From Fonsecaea monophora (lineage: Eukaryota; Ascomycota; Eurotiomycetes; Chaetothyriales; Herpotrichiellaceae), in contig NW_019173937.1 in assembly GCF_001642475.1 (NCBI RefSeq), positions 513,189-577,188 on the forward strand: a stretch of 64,000 nt of DNA, read 5' to 3'. Positions 28,435 through 40,771 of this stretch are shown here, piece by piece (position 1 is the stretch's first letter; every line of letters begins with the position of its first letter). The position numbers were made by a program, and so were the translations under genes. Below the pieces are notes generated by a model. It saw only the letters and a program-made list of their open reading frames with translations. It had not been told where the DNA came from and did not search any database.

Positions 28435-30072
28435 GACGGGATTTTGCTGGTCAGCAGCGACCTATGAGCGGACCTGCTTACCTAGTAGGTACATATGTAG
28501 GGGAGTTTCGGAGTATCGACATCTTCTCAAAAGGCCGCAAGACGCTCTTATAGCAAAATACTGAAGGTTGCCTTGTCATCTCCCAGTACGAGGTACATAG
28601 AGCTTCAGCCCGTTTGCCCGAGGAGTTTCGAACTTCGGCCCAGTTTGCCTAGCAGTGGGTCGAATTGCGGCTGAGTTTGTCTTGAGGAGCTTGGCTGAAT
28701 ATTACCAAAGTGCCTTGTGCGTATCCATACCAAGGACCGACCAAGTACGAGGTACATAGCACGAAACCAACAAGACACTTTGCTCGTGGCGTGGGCATCT
28801 CCCCCTCTGACGCGACACAAGAAGAGATCCTCTCGACATGTTACATGTTACATGTTGTTGGGGTGGAGCTAGCTAGCCTCTTTGATTGGGTTCCTACTGT
28901 TCCTATTATCTCGGCGCTTGATCCTGAAAGGGTAGTATAAGGAAGGTATACTGTAATCACAAGGGGACACAAAGACACAAAGACGGGTGCCTCCTGGATC
29001 TCACCAGCGGGACAAATTGGGATGAGAATCGCCTAGGTAGTACCCCCTCGCGAGTACTCCCTATCAAAAGGAATGAATGAACAAGCTCACTTGTAGATTA
29101 CTTACGCGAGACCTGAAAGAGGAAACCTACTTGGTACGGAGGACGAGAAGACCATGAACTGAAACTGAAATGATTTTGACTTGTACCGATTCAAGTCCCT
29201 CTCGTAGGAGATGGGCATTGCCTCGGTAGATAGGTAGATAGATACCGCTCTCTACGAACAAAATATCTCGATGCTTTGTCACGGCCCTATTGCGACGGCC
29301 TCGCTCCCTTTCCTTGCTTTTCCTTGAATGAAATGGCGATCTGGTGGCACATTTCGGATTATATCTTCGCATGGCTTTATTCATCTTGTCGATCTTGTTG
29401 ATGGGTCTCGGCCTTGTCTTTGGGACCGATTGGACTGAGCGGCGTCTGTAATCGCCGGAAGGCTATAATCCAGAGATCCGAGTAGAATGGTCCAAGTTGA
29501 ATGAAAGTTGCGTGCACCTCATTCTTGACAGAGGTATCTCTCCCCTTGAAAAAGGAGTGACCATAAACCACGCACCAAGGCACAATCACGAGAACAAGAC
29601 AATTGGAGACTGCCTGGAACCATTTGATGATAGGGGCCCGTGGCCCCACGATTGATGTGTCGAGGTACGCTGTCTTGACGACCGGTTCTTGGAAAGGTTG
29701 ATACTCGGATGCTGTCACCACCGTCATCCTCGTCGCCGTCATCTCGACTCTCATACGGGGGTTTATAGAGAAAGCATTGCCGTCAACCCCTGGTTTTATT
29801 GGGCTAGGGGAGACCATGAACCTGATTGGTTTCTTGTTGCTCTGCTTTTCGTGACCCCTGAGACAACTTGAAGTTGAACACGGACCGAGTTCTTGACGTA
29901 TCGCTTTCGCCGTCGCGGTCAACCCCACTGAATACGCAGGAGTCGACTTTGGGACCCGGACTGGTTGCTTGGACAAGGCGACTTGTGGCTGTCAGGCGCG
30001 ATGTCGGTCTGTGATGGCATTCTCGTCGAGTATCACACTACCTTGATAGTGTGTATCCAGCCAGCGAGACTG
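28435..30072. other. Intergenic, 1.6 kb, gene-poor
   Basis: The region lies between the HET start and the stop codon of the Zn2Cys6 gene. It holds a tandem ACATGTT motif (three copies, 28836-28856) and two copies of a 16-base direct repeat. It also has many GGTAC/TACCTA-type words. A 199-codon minus-strand frame (29377-29976) with one hydrophobic stretch has no recognisable similarity, and I do not call it a gene. Confidence 0.45.
28585..28759. repeat. Pair of 16-base direct repeats
   Basis: The word AGTACGAGGTACATAG occurs at 28585-28600 and again, identical, at 28744-28759. A close variant (GTACCGAGTACATAG) occurs far away at 36271-36285 in another gene-poor gap. The nature of the repeats is unknown. 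They could be small dispersed intergenic elements. Confidence 0.6.
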
Positions 30073-32708
30073 TCACGTCAGGAGCAGAATGGTCTGCGAC
30101 TCCCGCAGGACGGTGCTCCACGAGACGTGCAACTCTCCCGCATCGCGTCGCCGCCACACTTCCTTCGCCACCATCTCTGCAGCCTCGGCGTTCTGGAACC
30201 CGGCCCACGCCGCGTGCCTCATGCAGAGGATGGCTCGGCGTCGGAGACTGTCGCCCAGCGCCTCACACGCGGCGATGAAGCTGGGCCATACGGTGACGCC
30301 CAGCCGCACGCCGGGGAAGAAGCACTGCTTGCTCTCGTGGTGCATTTCGAGGTTGCTGAGGATGCTCTCGACATAGTGCTGCAGGATGATGGGGTTGGTG
30401 CCGCGCACGAACCGGAAGAAGTAGACCATCAGTGCGTGGTGCATGGCCGTCGCAATGTTGGATTTCATCGTCTGCGAAGGGTCCGGCATGCTCTCGGCAG
30501 AGCTGCAGCTCAGCAGGTCAAACGGGTTGCTGTTGTTGCTGTTGTTGTCGCCGCCGCTCTCAGCGGGCCGTTGTGGTGTCTCCCAGTTGCAGATGTCTCG
30601 CTCCAGGGCCGCGGCCGCGTCGACCAGGCTCGCAGGCATGTAAGGCTGCGACGTGCCGTGGTGCTGCGGCGGGTCGACCTGGGCGACCATGTTGTTCGTC
30701 CGGGCGATCAGCTTCAGGATCGACGCCGGCATGCCGTAGAAGTCGTTGAAGGATTCCTCCTCGGGCCCGCTCAGTCCCAGGTCCGACCACGTCTCGTAGT
30801 TGGAGGCGAGGGTCGTCGAGTAAGGGAAACTGTCCTCGGGGATCTTCTTGACGAGCTCGACCTCGTTGGCGAGCATGGGCTTCTTGCCTAGCGTGACGAG
30901 GTACTGGTCCCGCGTCTGGACGAAGGTGGTCTTTTCAATCACCCTGATGTAGGCGAATATTCGATGTAGTTGTAGTGCTTTCTTGGAAAAGGCCTCCTTC
31001 TTCCGACCGATCTTGTTGACAATCTCTTCGCATTGGAGGATGAAAAGTCGCGAGTCCCACGGATCACCACTGACGATCTATTTTCCCACGACTATTAGCT
31101 TGCGAGTGTCTCCTCCAGTCTTGGAACCCCAAATGCAGGACGGAGACGTAGACTTACCCCGGTACAGATCAGGTTCATGGCGCTCACAAAGAGCTCTTTG
31201 TATTTGATCTGTTCTGGTTGCTCGGTGGACATTGCTTGCAAACATTTGCGAAAGGCGGTCCGCGCAATCTCCCGAAACTTGAGGCCTTGCGAGTTCCAGT
31301 ATTGCAAGTTCGTCGCCTGGTCGTCGGTCGACAGGAGCTGCGTCGTGTCCGTGCCGCTCACGGTGGCGGCAGGCTTGTAGAGAGTCGCGAGGTGGTAGCA
31401 GGTCAACGACAGGAGACTGTACAGGAGCGACACCCTGGCGAAGCCCGACTGGCCCATGATATCCAGTTCTCCATACGCGGTCATGGCGTAGGGCACGTGG
31501 ATACTCTTCCAGGGGGCTTCGTTGTGCGGTAGCCCAGAAAGAGAGGATATGACATGGTTCATGTAGTGAGATAGCAGGAATCGGACATTCGAGGGCACGT
31601 AGGGCGATCCATTGGACAGGGACGAGGCAGCAGGGTGTCCATATGTCGCGATGCCCGTAAATCGTGGTTGAGAAAGCTGGATGTCATCTTGAAAGGGTGT
31701 GCTGGTGCCCGGTATATTTGTACCTGTTTGCTGCATTTGAGCCACGGGCACGAGTTCAACAACCTGATAGGAAGATCCTTCCTTACCTTCAATCAGCGGC
31801 GTGTAGGCGGCGTTGGTGAAAGAATAATTGTAACTTGCTCCAGCAGGGGTTTCGGCAAATAGTGCTTGAGACCCAACACCGTTGTCCGCCACGGACAATG
31901 ACCAGTCAATGCCGTCCAGACATGCTGTCGCCGCTTCGCGATCGCCGTCGAGAGAAGACATGGACTCTGGCAGTTGAATGGTCATCTCCGACTGCTCTAG
32001 AGCCTCGACATTTTCAGCGACGGAGACGGGGACGAGGGCGGGGACGAGTTGCAAGACAGAAAACGGGCCCTTGGAGATTTGCCAGCCTTTCTTATCGACC
32101 CGCGAGTGCTTGGACTCCTTGACCTGTTCATCGAGGCGGTCGAGGACTTGGTCGAGGTGCTGTTGTGGGTTCTGGCCGGTTGAGAGATGCCGAACCAAGT
32201 CTTCGGAGAAGCGAGACCTCGAATGGGCTGACAGGAGAAGCAATCTTAGCTAGATGGACACGGGTATTATGTTCCAGGCCATCTAACACGTACCATCAAA
32301 GATCTCTGTTCGAGTGCGGCGCCCTTCTCCCCCCGCTGCTGCTCCCTCGGTCGTCGAGTTGCCTGGCGACGTCGAGTCAGGCTGTTCCGGATCCCAGACG
32401 GGCAGCCACTGGAGCTGGACTTGATAACCCCGACATTGCAGACTCAGCCGGATGCAGTTGTTGCAGCTTGGACGATGTAAATCACATTTCACTTTGCGCG
32501 TCCGACACGTCAAGCAGCCTGTAAAGGTACGCGTCCGCGCCTTCGGGGCTGAACGGCGCGCTTGAGCCATTGATGTCGGGGGGGCATTAGGTATGGGGAT
32601 TTCTTCAGAGTGAATGGAAAGAAAGAATGATTTTGGGTCCCTTGGAGGAGTTAAATTGGGAAAGGGAAGGCTTCGGCGACGAGGAGGACCCTCTGTCTTT
32701 GGCTTCAT
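30073..32708 (-). CDS. Zn2Cys6 transcription factor
   Basis: Three exons on the minus strand: 32708-32294, 32227-31158 and 31077-30073. The introns are 66 and 80 bases, both GT-AG with reading phase kept, giving 829 residues. The binuclear zinc cluster has Cys at 65, 68, 75, 82, 85 and 92 (CLTCRTRKVKC...CNNC...C), with a basic linker after it. A second possible start (Met47, at 32570) gives a shorter N-terminus, and I cannot choose between them. The C-terminal two thirds are helical, as in fungal-specific transcription factor domains (Fungal_trans_2 type likely). This class binds CGG-type half sites and usually controls metabolic or secondary-metabolite genes. It is divergent from the M1 aminopeptidase gene and about 5 kb from the metabolic block on its right, so it may regulate either. 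The target is unknown. Confidence 0.9.
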
Positions 32709-33131
32709 TGGTCGATACTTATCGCGTTGTTCTCCGGAATCCAGATTGTGGCGGCGGCGACCAGAGTTTCGGCAATGCTTCGCTTGGGTCGACGGGCAGC
32801 TTGCATTAGCAATGAATCTTATCCCGGCAACCAGGACTCGCAGGACCCTGTCTTCTTACTATCAGGTCATAGAAACAACTCCCGCGCCCCTCAGCCGCTC
32901 TTAGGATGGTTTGTTACAAGTTGATATGACTGTCCAAAATACATGGCCTCAAACCCTAATACTAGGACTTTACCATGGGCTTTAAGACGGCATTCGTGGC
33001 CGATTCAGGTCATGGGAGAAGGTTTAACAACGGGGCCCAAGTAAATCCGCCAGTCTGTATTTTGTAGTCCCTTTTTGTGTATCGGATTTGTACCTTGGGA
33101 CGTTTCTTTTCCTTTTGGTGCAAGGGCGACG
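32709..33131. promoter_or_regulatory. Divergent promoter between Zn2Cys6 factor and aminopeptidase
   Basis: This 423-base gap lies between two start codons pointing apart and must hold both promoters. No coding similarity is seen. I did not find a convincing inverted CGG pair. Confidence 0.5.
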
Positions 33132-36096
33132 ATGTTGTCCGAACAGGATGCATCCAAGCCACTCAGCCTTCTATCTCAGGGGTACGTACAGACTTCTCCG
33201 ACGTTGTTTCGGTGTAGATGGTCTCTGATAAAAAGAACTTAACAGTGTCAAGCCCCTCAACTATAATATCCGAATCTTCAATATAGAATTCGGGGGAGAA
33301 TGGACCTACGAAGGGCGGGTGGTGATCGATGCGGAAGCAACGGTTCCTGCAAACCACGTCGTCATCAATGCCCGCGCCCTCGAGATATCTCGCGCTGAGG
33401 TGTCGTTCAATGACCTCAATAAATCTTCTTGTAAGTCTGCCGACTGATTTTGACATTGACACAATGACTGATAGTCACCCAGCGACATACTCGGCGACGT
33501 CAATAGTCCTGGGTGAAACGTCTCAGCAGGCTCGCATATCGTTCAAGGAAACCATCCCAAAGGGACCCTTGAGATTAGATGTCTCATTCAAAGGGAGAAT
33601 CGATCATTCCATGGTCGGCTTTTTTCGTGCCAGATATGAGCCAGAGTCAGATACCAGCGCCGCGGGTGTCAAGGTCGGCAAGTATCACTGGCAATTAACC
33701 ACCCACTTTGAGCCCTGCGATGCACGCAAGGCCTTTCCTTGTTTCGACGAGCCGCACTTGAAAGCGACCTTTGAGCTTGAACTGGAGATCCCCGCAGAGT
33801 TGACGGCGCTAAGCAACATGCCTGAGAAGTCGGCGCGACTACTCGAGGGAGCCCAAACCGGCTTGAAGGCAGTGCGTTTCGAGAAGACGCCCATCATGAG
33901 CACCTACGTGAGTGAAGTAACCATCCAAGATATCTGGATTCAATGCTGAAGGGGCCTATCAGCTACTGTGCTGGGCCGTAGGTGACTTTGAATACATCGA
34001 AGCCCTGACAAAGCGAGAACACGCGGGCACGAGGCTTCCCGTGAGGATCTACACGACCAAGGGACTGACCCAATACGCCCACTTTGCACTCCAAGATGCC
34101 TGCGACGCCCTCGACTTCTTCAGCGAGAGCTTTGGCGTCGACTACCCCCTCCCCAAGTGCGACCAGCTCGTCGTCCACGAGTTCATCGGCGGCGCCATGG
34201 AGAATTGGGGCTTGATCACCTACAAGCCGACCAAGATCCTGTTTGATCCGGCCACCTCGGACAACCGGCTCATGTCCAAGGCCTCGTATGTCATCGCGCA
34301 CGAACTGGCTCATCAGTGGTTCGGCAATCTGGTCACCATGAGCGGCTGGAATGAATTGTGGTTGAACGAGGGCTTTGCGACCTGGGCAGGCTACCTTGCC
34401 GTGGACCACCTTCATCCTGGTAAGGAGGACCGTTTATCTTCAACTCGTCGACTTTTTGAACTAATCAAACAATGTAATATAGACTGGAATATATGGGGTC
34501 AATTTGTGGTAAGTTTTTCCAGTCTCCGGGGATGGCTCTGTTGTTCATTGTTTGACCACGACACAGGGCGAAGCACTGGAAGAGGCATTCACGCTGGACT
34601 CCCTGAATTCGACACATCCCATCGAGTCACAAATCCAAGGCAGCTCCCAAGTGCACCAGATGTTCGACAGCATTACGTACTGCAAGGGCAGCGCCGTGAT
34701 CCGCATGCTGGCCGCGCACATCGGCCAGGACGCCTTCCTGAACGGCATCGCCGCTTACCTCAAAAGCCGCATGTATCAGAATGCAACCTCCAACGACCTC
34801 TGGACAGCTTTGTCCGCGGCATCGGGAGTGGATGTGGCGACGATCATGGATCCGTGGATCCATGAAGCCGGATTTCCTATTGTCACCGCAGCGCCGACTG
34901 CTGATGGACTTCACCTGAATCAAAAGCCATTTCCCAGGCACAGCGTGCAGCAAAGGACTACGTGCTGGCATGTCCCTCTGGGACTGGATGGGGAGACTTT
35001 GACCACCGCAGATAATACCCTCACGACCGAGTCAGGCATTATCAAGCAGAACCTCTCTCTGGCAAAACTCAACAAAGATCACGCCGGCTTCTATCGCACC
35101 GACTATCCCCACAACCATCTTCTGTCGCTGACGCACCTCTCGTCAGGGATGTCCTCTGCCGACAAAGTCGGGATTATCACGGATATCACGTCGTTGGTTT
35201 TCGCCGGGGTGAGACCTGCGGGAGAGCTGCTGTCGGTGATGAGCGAGCTCCGGCACGAGAAAGATTGTTTCGTGTGGTCACAGATACGAAAGGCTGCGGG
35301 CGCGGTTGTCTCCTCCGTGTCTGACGACCCGCAAATCGTCAATGTTCTCAAGGCTCACATCCGAGACCTGATGGCGGGGGTCAAGTCTGAAATCACCTGG
35401 ACCGGCTGTGCGGACAGCTACGTCAAGGGGGAGCTGGAGAAGACTTTGATCCAGCTCGCCGCTTTCGCCGATGACGACGAGGTCATAGGTGAAGTCCAGC
35501 GGCGCTTCTCCCTGTGGCAGAACGGCGACAAGGACGCCATCAATCGCAACCTTCAAACGCCCATCTTCAACGTCTCCGTCGCCCGAGGCGGGGAAGAAGC
35601 ATACCGGGCCGTCAAGGCTGAGTACCTCCGCAACGAGACTATCGATGGCCGCGAACTCTGCATCGCCGCGCTGGGGCGAACGAACCTCCCCGCCCTGACG
35701 CGCGACTACCTCGACATGACATTCCGCACCGAGGACCACGTCACGCTGCAAAACATCCACTTTGTCGGCATGGCCGTGGGCAACGGGCCCTGCGCCGAGG
35801 CCCTGTGGGAGTACGTCAAGGAGAACTGGGACGCCGTCTACGCGCGGCTGCGGATCAACAGCATCGTCTTTGAGTGGTTCGTCGACAACGCCCTCTCGGG
35901 CCTCGACAACCTCGCGCTCGAAGCCGACATTGCCCGCTTCTTCGCGGAGAAGGACCTGCCCGAGATGGCGCATCCGGTCGCCGTCGTGAGGGACAACATT
36001 GCGCGGAACGCGGCGTTTAAAGCGCGCGTGGGGCCCGAAGTGGTGCAGTGGTTGAAGGAGAATGGGCTGTTGGGAGCAGAGAGTTCGCGGTTATAG
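33132..36096 (+). CDS. M1 family aminopeptidase (zinc), with SRL C-terminus
   Basis: Six exons (33132-33181, 33246-33430, 33483-33907, 33963-34419, 34483-34508, 34567-36096) give 890 residues, the usual M1 length. One exon is only 26 bases. All introns are GT-AG and the phase is kept. The N-terminal beta domain contains PCFDEPHLKATF. The exopeptidase motif GGAMENWG precedes zinc ligands His333 and His337 in HELAHQ and Glu356 in WLNEGFA. The catalytic Tyr419 lies in SITYCKG. A helical C-terminal domain completes the fold. The enzyme removes N-terminal residues from peptides, as do yeast Aap1/Ape2. The last three residues are Ser-Arg-Leu, a canonical type 1 peroxisomal targeting signal, so a peroxisomal form is plausible though unproven. 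There is no signal peptide. Confidence 0.95.
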
Positions 36097-36729
36097 ACGA
36101 CGAGGATAGATTTCCTTTCGGGAGTTGCAAGCCGTTTCAATCGACGGGTGGGTTGCACGAACAGACAGATTGTCGTTTGATTTACTTGTGTTTGTGTGTG
36201 TATGTGTATGTACTGCACTTTAGGTACAAAGCATAGCATGGTGTCGCATAGCATCGCATAGCTAAGGAAGGTACCGAGTACATAGCTACTAGCCACTCAT
36301 TCATCCAATCGTGTCAAGTAAACGCTCTGGGCATAGCAACGCCCTTCGTAATACATCTGACAACCTTGAGCTGGTGAGTTGTCGTTGACGAAACGAAACC
36401 AAGCGAGCATATCACCTGTGTCACATTTCGCAGGCAGTTCCTGTGGCGTGCCACCGTGCTTGCTCGCTGTGCGACTTGTCTCATTCCGCAACTCCCTCGG
36501 CGAAAGAAGTAAATGAGCTGGACTGGATGACTGTCTGTCTGTCTCGTGATTAAATCCCCGACTTACCCAGCATCAGCCCCGATCACAAGACATTTGGCGT
36601 GAGTCGGGCATCTGCGTCTGCGCACAGGTACGGGTGGCGAGCAGGCAGGAGACCTCCTTGTAACCAGCTACCTGTCTGCGGAGAGTTGAGCTGAGTTGAG
36701 TCAGGTGTCGAGTCTGCGCAGTCTGGAAG

Positions 36730-36769
36730 TCTCACATCTCATATCTCACATCTCACATCTCATATCTCC
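36730..36769. repeat. TCTCACATCTCATA-type tandem repeat
   Basis: A pyrimidine-rich array in which ATCTCACATCTCAT-like units repeat about three times without other sequence between them. It is intergenic and of unknown role. Confidence 0.7.
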
Positions 36770-37091
36770 TGTCGCAAGTGTAAAAAGTGTAACGTGTTCG
36801 CGGCAATGCACCCCTCGCCCACGCATTCCAGAATCGCGGGTGCGGTTATCTACGGAGCCTTGGGAAACTTTTCACTAAAGAAAGAGATGCACTTGTACTT
36901 GGAAGTATACTTACTCGTATGCCGATATCGCGGGTTGGGCGAGGCTGATAAGTCCCCTCGAATACATGTCCATGTAATGTTGAATGCAGGCATACATTGC
37001 ATATTGCATAGATAAAGACATGCATACATACAGGCCCGATTGGGTCTGATAAGGACGGAGAAACCAGCCTGGGTTGAGCTAGGCTGTGGCT

Positions 37092-37138
37092 GGGTCTGGG
37101 TCTGAGTTTTGGGTTTGGGTTTTGGGTTTTGGGTTTGG
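37092..37138 (+). repeat. G-tract array (GGGTTT/GGGTTTT)
   Basis: Six GGG runs at 37092, 37098, 37111, 37117, 37124 and 37131 are separated by 3-10 base loops that are mostly T. Four or more such runs can fold as a G-quadruplex on the plus strand. The units resemble, but do not equal, the fungal telomere repeat TTAGGG. Confidence 0.65.
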
Positions 37139-38129
37139 CTGGACTGGGCTGTAGTGGGATGTAGTGGGCTCTGAGTGAAGGTTTGTGATAATTAGATACT
37201 CGGTACAGTTAACTAGCACCACTATTTACAAGTCGATGGATAACCGACTACATACCTACACACTGCACAAGCCGCTTATCTGTGGAAAATGTCGCTGTGG
37301 CCCATATCACCTGTATTTGGGACTTGGGGCTTGATAGTCGCTAAGAGTACTCGTCCACATTTGATATCTGTCCAAGGACCGAGTATTACAACTAGATACG
37401 CTCCAGTTTGGCATGGGTCTGGGGGCTTACTTGAGATTAGAATCCACGTGGAAGCCAGAGCGGAATTGGACATGGATATGGAATTGGTCTCGTCGCATCT
37501 CCTGACACTATGCACAGTACCTCCTTGTACTTCCGTGTCGACATCGTCCTGTAGCGAGCTTAATTCCGCTTCATCGACCTGATGAGATACGAGTAGGGTC
37601 ATATCGAGACGAGGAAGAGACATCCTCTACTCCTCGTAGTCCACGTGCGTCGAAGAACATGTTGTGTTTTGTTGTGCTTTGTTCACCATGCATCGACATG
37701 GACGAATACTAGTAGAGACGTGGCGACTTTTAACTTGAACACGGGTAGTGTTTCTCTATCAATATGATGACAGAATAATCCGGTGTCAGATGTTGGTTTT
37801 ACAAGTACTCGTGGCCGTTTCGTGAAAATGGTTCAAAGTGCCAGGACAGCTCAAACACCCCAGTCTGTCGATAGAGTCTGAGTCCAAGGAAAGGGGGGTT
37901 TTGGTCAGGAAGGTGCAGTCCTTGGTCGATCCATCACATTGCTTGTATTATTACTTGTACACATGAATTTGCAAATGTACATCATTTGTATCTTGTCGTC
38001 GCGTCTTTCAGTCTATAACCCCGACTACCCTATCCGGTCGAATTTGGCTTGGTCGGAATTTCCAGTCTTCTCAAAGTCCTTCTCTCTCCACCATCCCTTT
38101 CTTCACCAGTTCAGGTAGATTTCCATCCC

Positions 38130-40082
38130 TCAAGCCTCAGAGGTGGCCTTGTCAGAAGTAGCCTTGGACTCTGTGACAAGCACGGTCTCGACGTTCTTGC
38201 CACTCGTTTCTGAGCCGGCATTCTCGTCCTCTTGACCATCGATAAGCGACTCGAGGAGGGTGGTCTGGGGATATTCATAGGGGAAAATCCAATGGAGCAC
38301 GTAGGACAGGACCGAGGCTATAATATTCCACAAATCAGCCAAAGGTTCGGGACTGGTATACAGACAGCGAGACTTACCAATGACAAAGCCTAGGACAAAA
38401 GACAGCGAAAAGATGCGAGTCGCGCCGGTCCCGACCTTGAGTGACGGGTTGACGGCGTGCACGAAACCGGGCATGCTGGGCACGACGGCGCAGACCCACG
38501 ATACGCAGGTGCGCCAGTTGATACCGTACTTGTACCAGTACACCGACTTCTTCGAACCCTCGTACAGGTCCGGGATGTGGAACAGGCGCCGTTGGATGAT
38601 CCAGTAGTGAACGCACAGCAGGCCGATCATGGGGCCGAGGAAAACCGCATAGGCCGAGAGGACGGACAAGAACCTGTAGTGCCAAATGGTTAGAGAATGG
38701 ACATGTGGCGGCAACAACCAAGAACTCACGTCGAGCCTGAGGCCAATTGCTTCCACGGCACGGGGGCCACGCTGAGAATGGCGAGGATGTACGCCCCGCG
38801 GCGCAAGTTGATGTATTGCGGGAAAACGCTGGCGACATCGAGGCCACCGGCCAGCACGTTGCCAACGACGTTGATCGACAGCTGCGACACGATGAAGACG
38901 ACGCCGAGGAAGAAGGCGGCAGCCCGGCCGCGAGAGCCATGTTTGTCCTGGATCGCCACGAACAACGTCGAGGGGTCCCAGAGAGGTGTGCCATTGCCGT
39001 ATTCTGTAAAGAACAATGTTAGCCTGGCTGGAGTCTTTCATGGCAATCCCGTAAAGGCACTCACGGCTCTGTGTCGCTGCAGTCACCACCACACCCACGA
39101 TGGCCATGACGGAACTTGTGAGCATGAACGAAAAGGCCTGCGTGTAGGTGACGTGGCTGGGTCGCTTTGCAAATCTGGTGAAGTCGTTCTGGTTCAAGAT
39201 TCCCGAGGCAATACTTCCAATGACCGACATGACACCCGCGGCCATCTGCCACCCCAACTCGGTCGACGAGATGGTGGTCTTGGAGTTGAACACGCTACCG
39301 TACCCTTTGCTGGTTCCCACGGCCCAGCCGAGAAGGACGAACAGGGTGATGCCCACCACGACAGAGCCAATGTGGAAATACGGCCGGAGTTGGCCGGGTC
39401 GGAACCAGATGAAGATGCAGCACAGCAAGTTGAAGAGGAAGTACCCCAGAAACTGGGCCGAAGTGATGCCCTGCGACAAGGGGATTTTGTTGGGAATGCG
39501 CTCGTCGAGGTCCAGCCAGATGGAGCGCAGGCAGACATAGATCATCTTGCCGCCAATGACGGCTTGGACGCCATACCAGGTGATGGATGTCAGGATGCGG
39601 TTGAGGACGGGGAAGTATGCCCCCCACATACCTGCACGGGCAAGAGGTCAGTGATACGTTTGTTAAGCGCTCGAGCGGGCAGAAGCACGAACCCCAGACA
39701 CTTCGCGAGACGATGGGAAAGCCCAAGTGGCTGGCAGCTCCCGAAACCGAGTTGAGAACTGCAAAGGTACTGGCGAGGGCATTTCCAACCAAGATGACGA
39801 TGATGGCTTGCCAGTAAGTCATGCCCGTCGCGATCAGTGAGGAACCGGTTTGATAGGTGCTGATGTTCAGGTTGACGAGGAACCACAGTTCGACAAACTG
39901 GAGTGGACCTGGACATGAAGACTTAGCAACGTGGCATGGACACACAGCTGGCATCGACGCATTTCCATACCCCAGGTCTGGCGCTCAGGAGGCACGGGAC
40001 GGATGTCCTCATTGCTCCAGCGATTACCCTGTTCTTCCTCAGGAAGCTCAATCACCCTCAAGGCTCGTTTGATGACAGACAT
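38130..40082 (-). CDS. NCS1 nucleobase/hydantoin-type cation symporter (FUR-like)
   Basis: Six exons on the minus strand (40082-39971, 39908-39693, 39631-39065, 39003-38730, 38673-38378, 38317-38130) give 550 residues. All introns are 56-62 bases and GT-AG, though intron 2 has the weak donor GTTCGT. The N-terminal motif RWSNEDIRPVPPERQTWG marks the FUR-like branch of NCS1, plasma-membrane symporters for uracil, allantoin, uridine, nicotinamide riboside or, in bacteria, hydantoins. About 12 hydrophobic segments are visible, including MTYWQAIIVILVGNALAST (helix 1-2 region) and FLSINVVGN-like later helices. The C-terminal tail is charged and Lys/Ser-rich, fitting endocytic control. The gene is divergent from a HyuA-DUF917 gene, so a hydantoin-like or other nitrogen ring is a reasonable substrate guess. 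Confidence 0.93.
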
Positions 40083-40771
40083 GGTTGGTAGAGGTCGGGG
40101 GTCAGGACTTCAACTTGGGACAAAGATCCGATGCTGGTACTGGATGAAATGTCCACCTCAGACCGCGTGGTATCCCTATATACCATATACCTCCCCTTTG
40201 GGCTGGGGGAAACGTTGATAACGATATCGAGGGTCTGGGAAGCCCAGAGTCTCGAACTTTGAGAGTTATCAGAGCCACCAAGATTCGCCTCCATCACCCT
40301 AAGGCACTTGGGAAAGCCTGGCCGATCCCGGATGGATATCCCCGCCACCGCCATGTGGATACTGGGGGGCCTTTTAACGCTCGGAAACAGACCGGCACAG
40401 CAGTCGAGATGATAAGTTGCTGAAGCAGGAAGCCCTCGCCGACTGGATCCACAATTCAGAGGGTCCTGGGATTCCGTTGACCAGCGTTAAGGGCATGGCG
40501 AGTCTCGGCGGGCGGGAAGACTAACCATGAGTCCATGCCCACTGCCCATGGGTGGAAACTGGTTGTTATCTGCTCCACAGTAATATCGGGACGACCGCGG
40601 CAAAGTCGTCGTTGCCGATCGCCAAATCATGGTAGTAACATATCTTCCAGTACCTAACGGCACGACCATGTTTTTAAAGCGACTTATCACAAGTCCGGTT
40701 CGTTTTGCTTTGAGACAACAGACCCTGTAGACCAGCAACTTGTGCAACAAAGGATTCAACTGGCCGCAACA
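40083..40771. promoter_or_regulatory. Divergent promoter with five GATA-factor sites
   Basis: This 689-base gap lies between the NCS1 and HyuA-DUF917 start codons. HGATAR words, counting both strands, start at 40216, 40266, 40410, 40566 and 40684. About two are expected by chance in this length, so the excess is modest. GATA factors of the AreA/NIT2 type switch on nitrogen-source genes in ascomycetes. Control by nitrogen would fit a permease plus ring-opening gene pair. Confidence 0.45.

Larger units (their letters stand above)
36097..38129. other. Gene-poor spacer, 2 kb, with simple repeats
   Basis: No open frame with recognisable similarity lies on either strand. Simple sequence is frequent: a GT-rich run near 36190-36212, CTGT repeats near 36532, a TCTCACATCTCATA array and a G-tract array (both listed). 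The stretch separates the aminopeptidase gene from the metabolic block and may be a boundary between regions. Confidence 0.5.

Noticed and set aside
29377..29976. A 199-codon minus-strand frame with one hydrophobic stretch
   Set aside because: No recognisable domain, no splice-linked extension and no supporting context. A frame of this length can arise by chance at this base composition.
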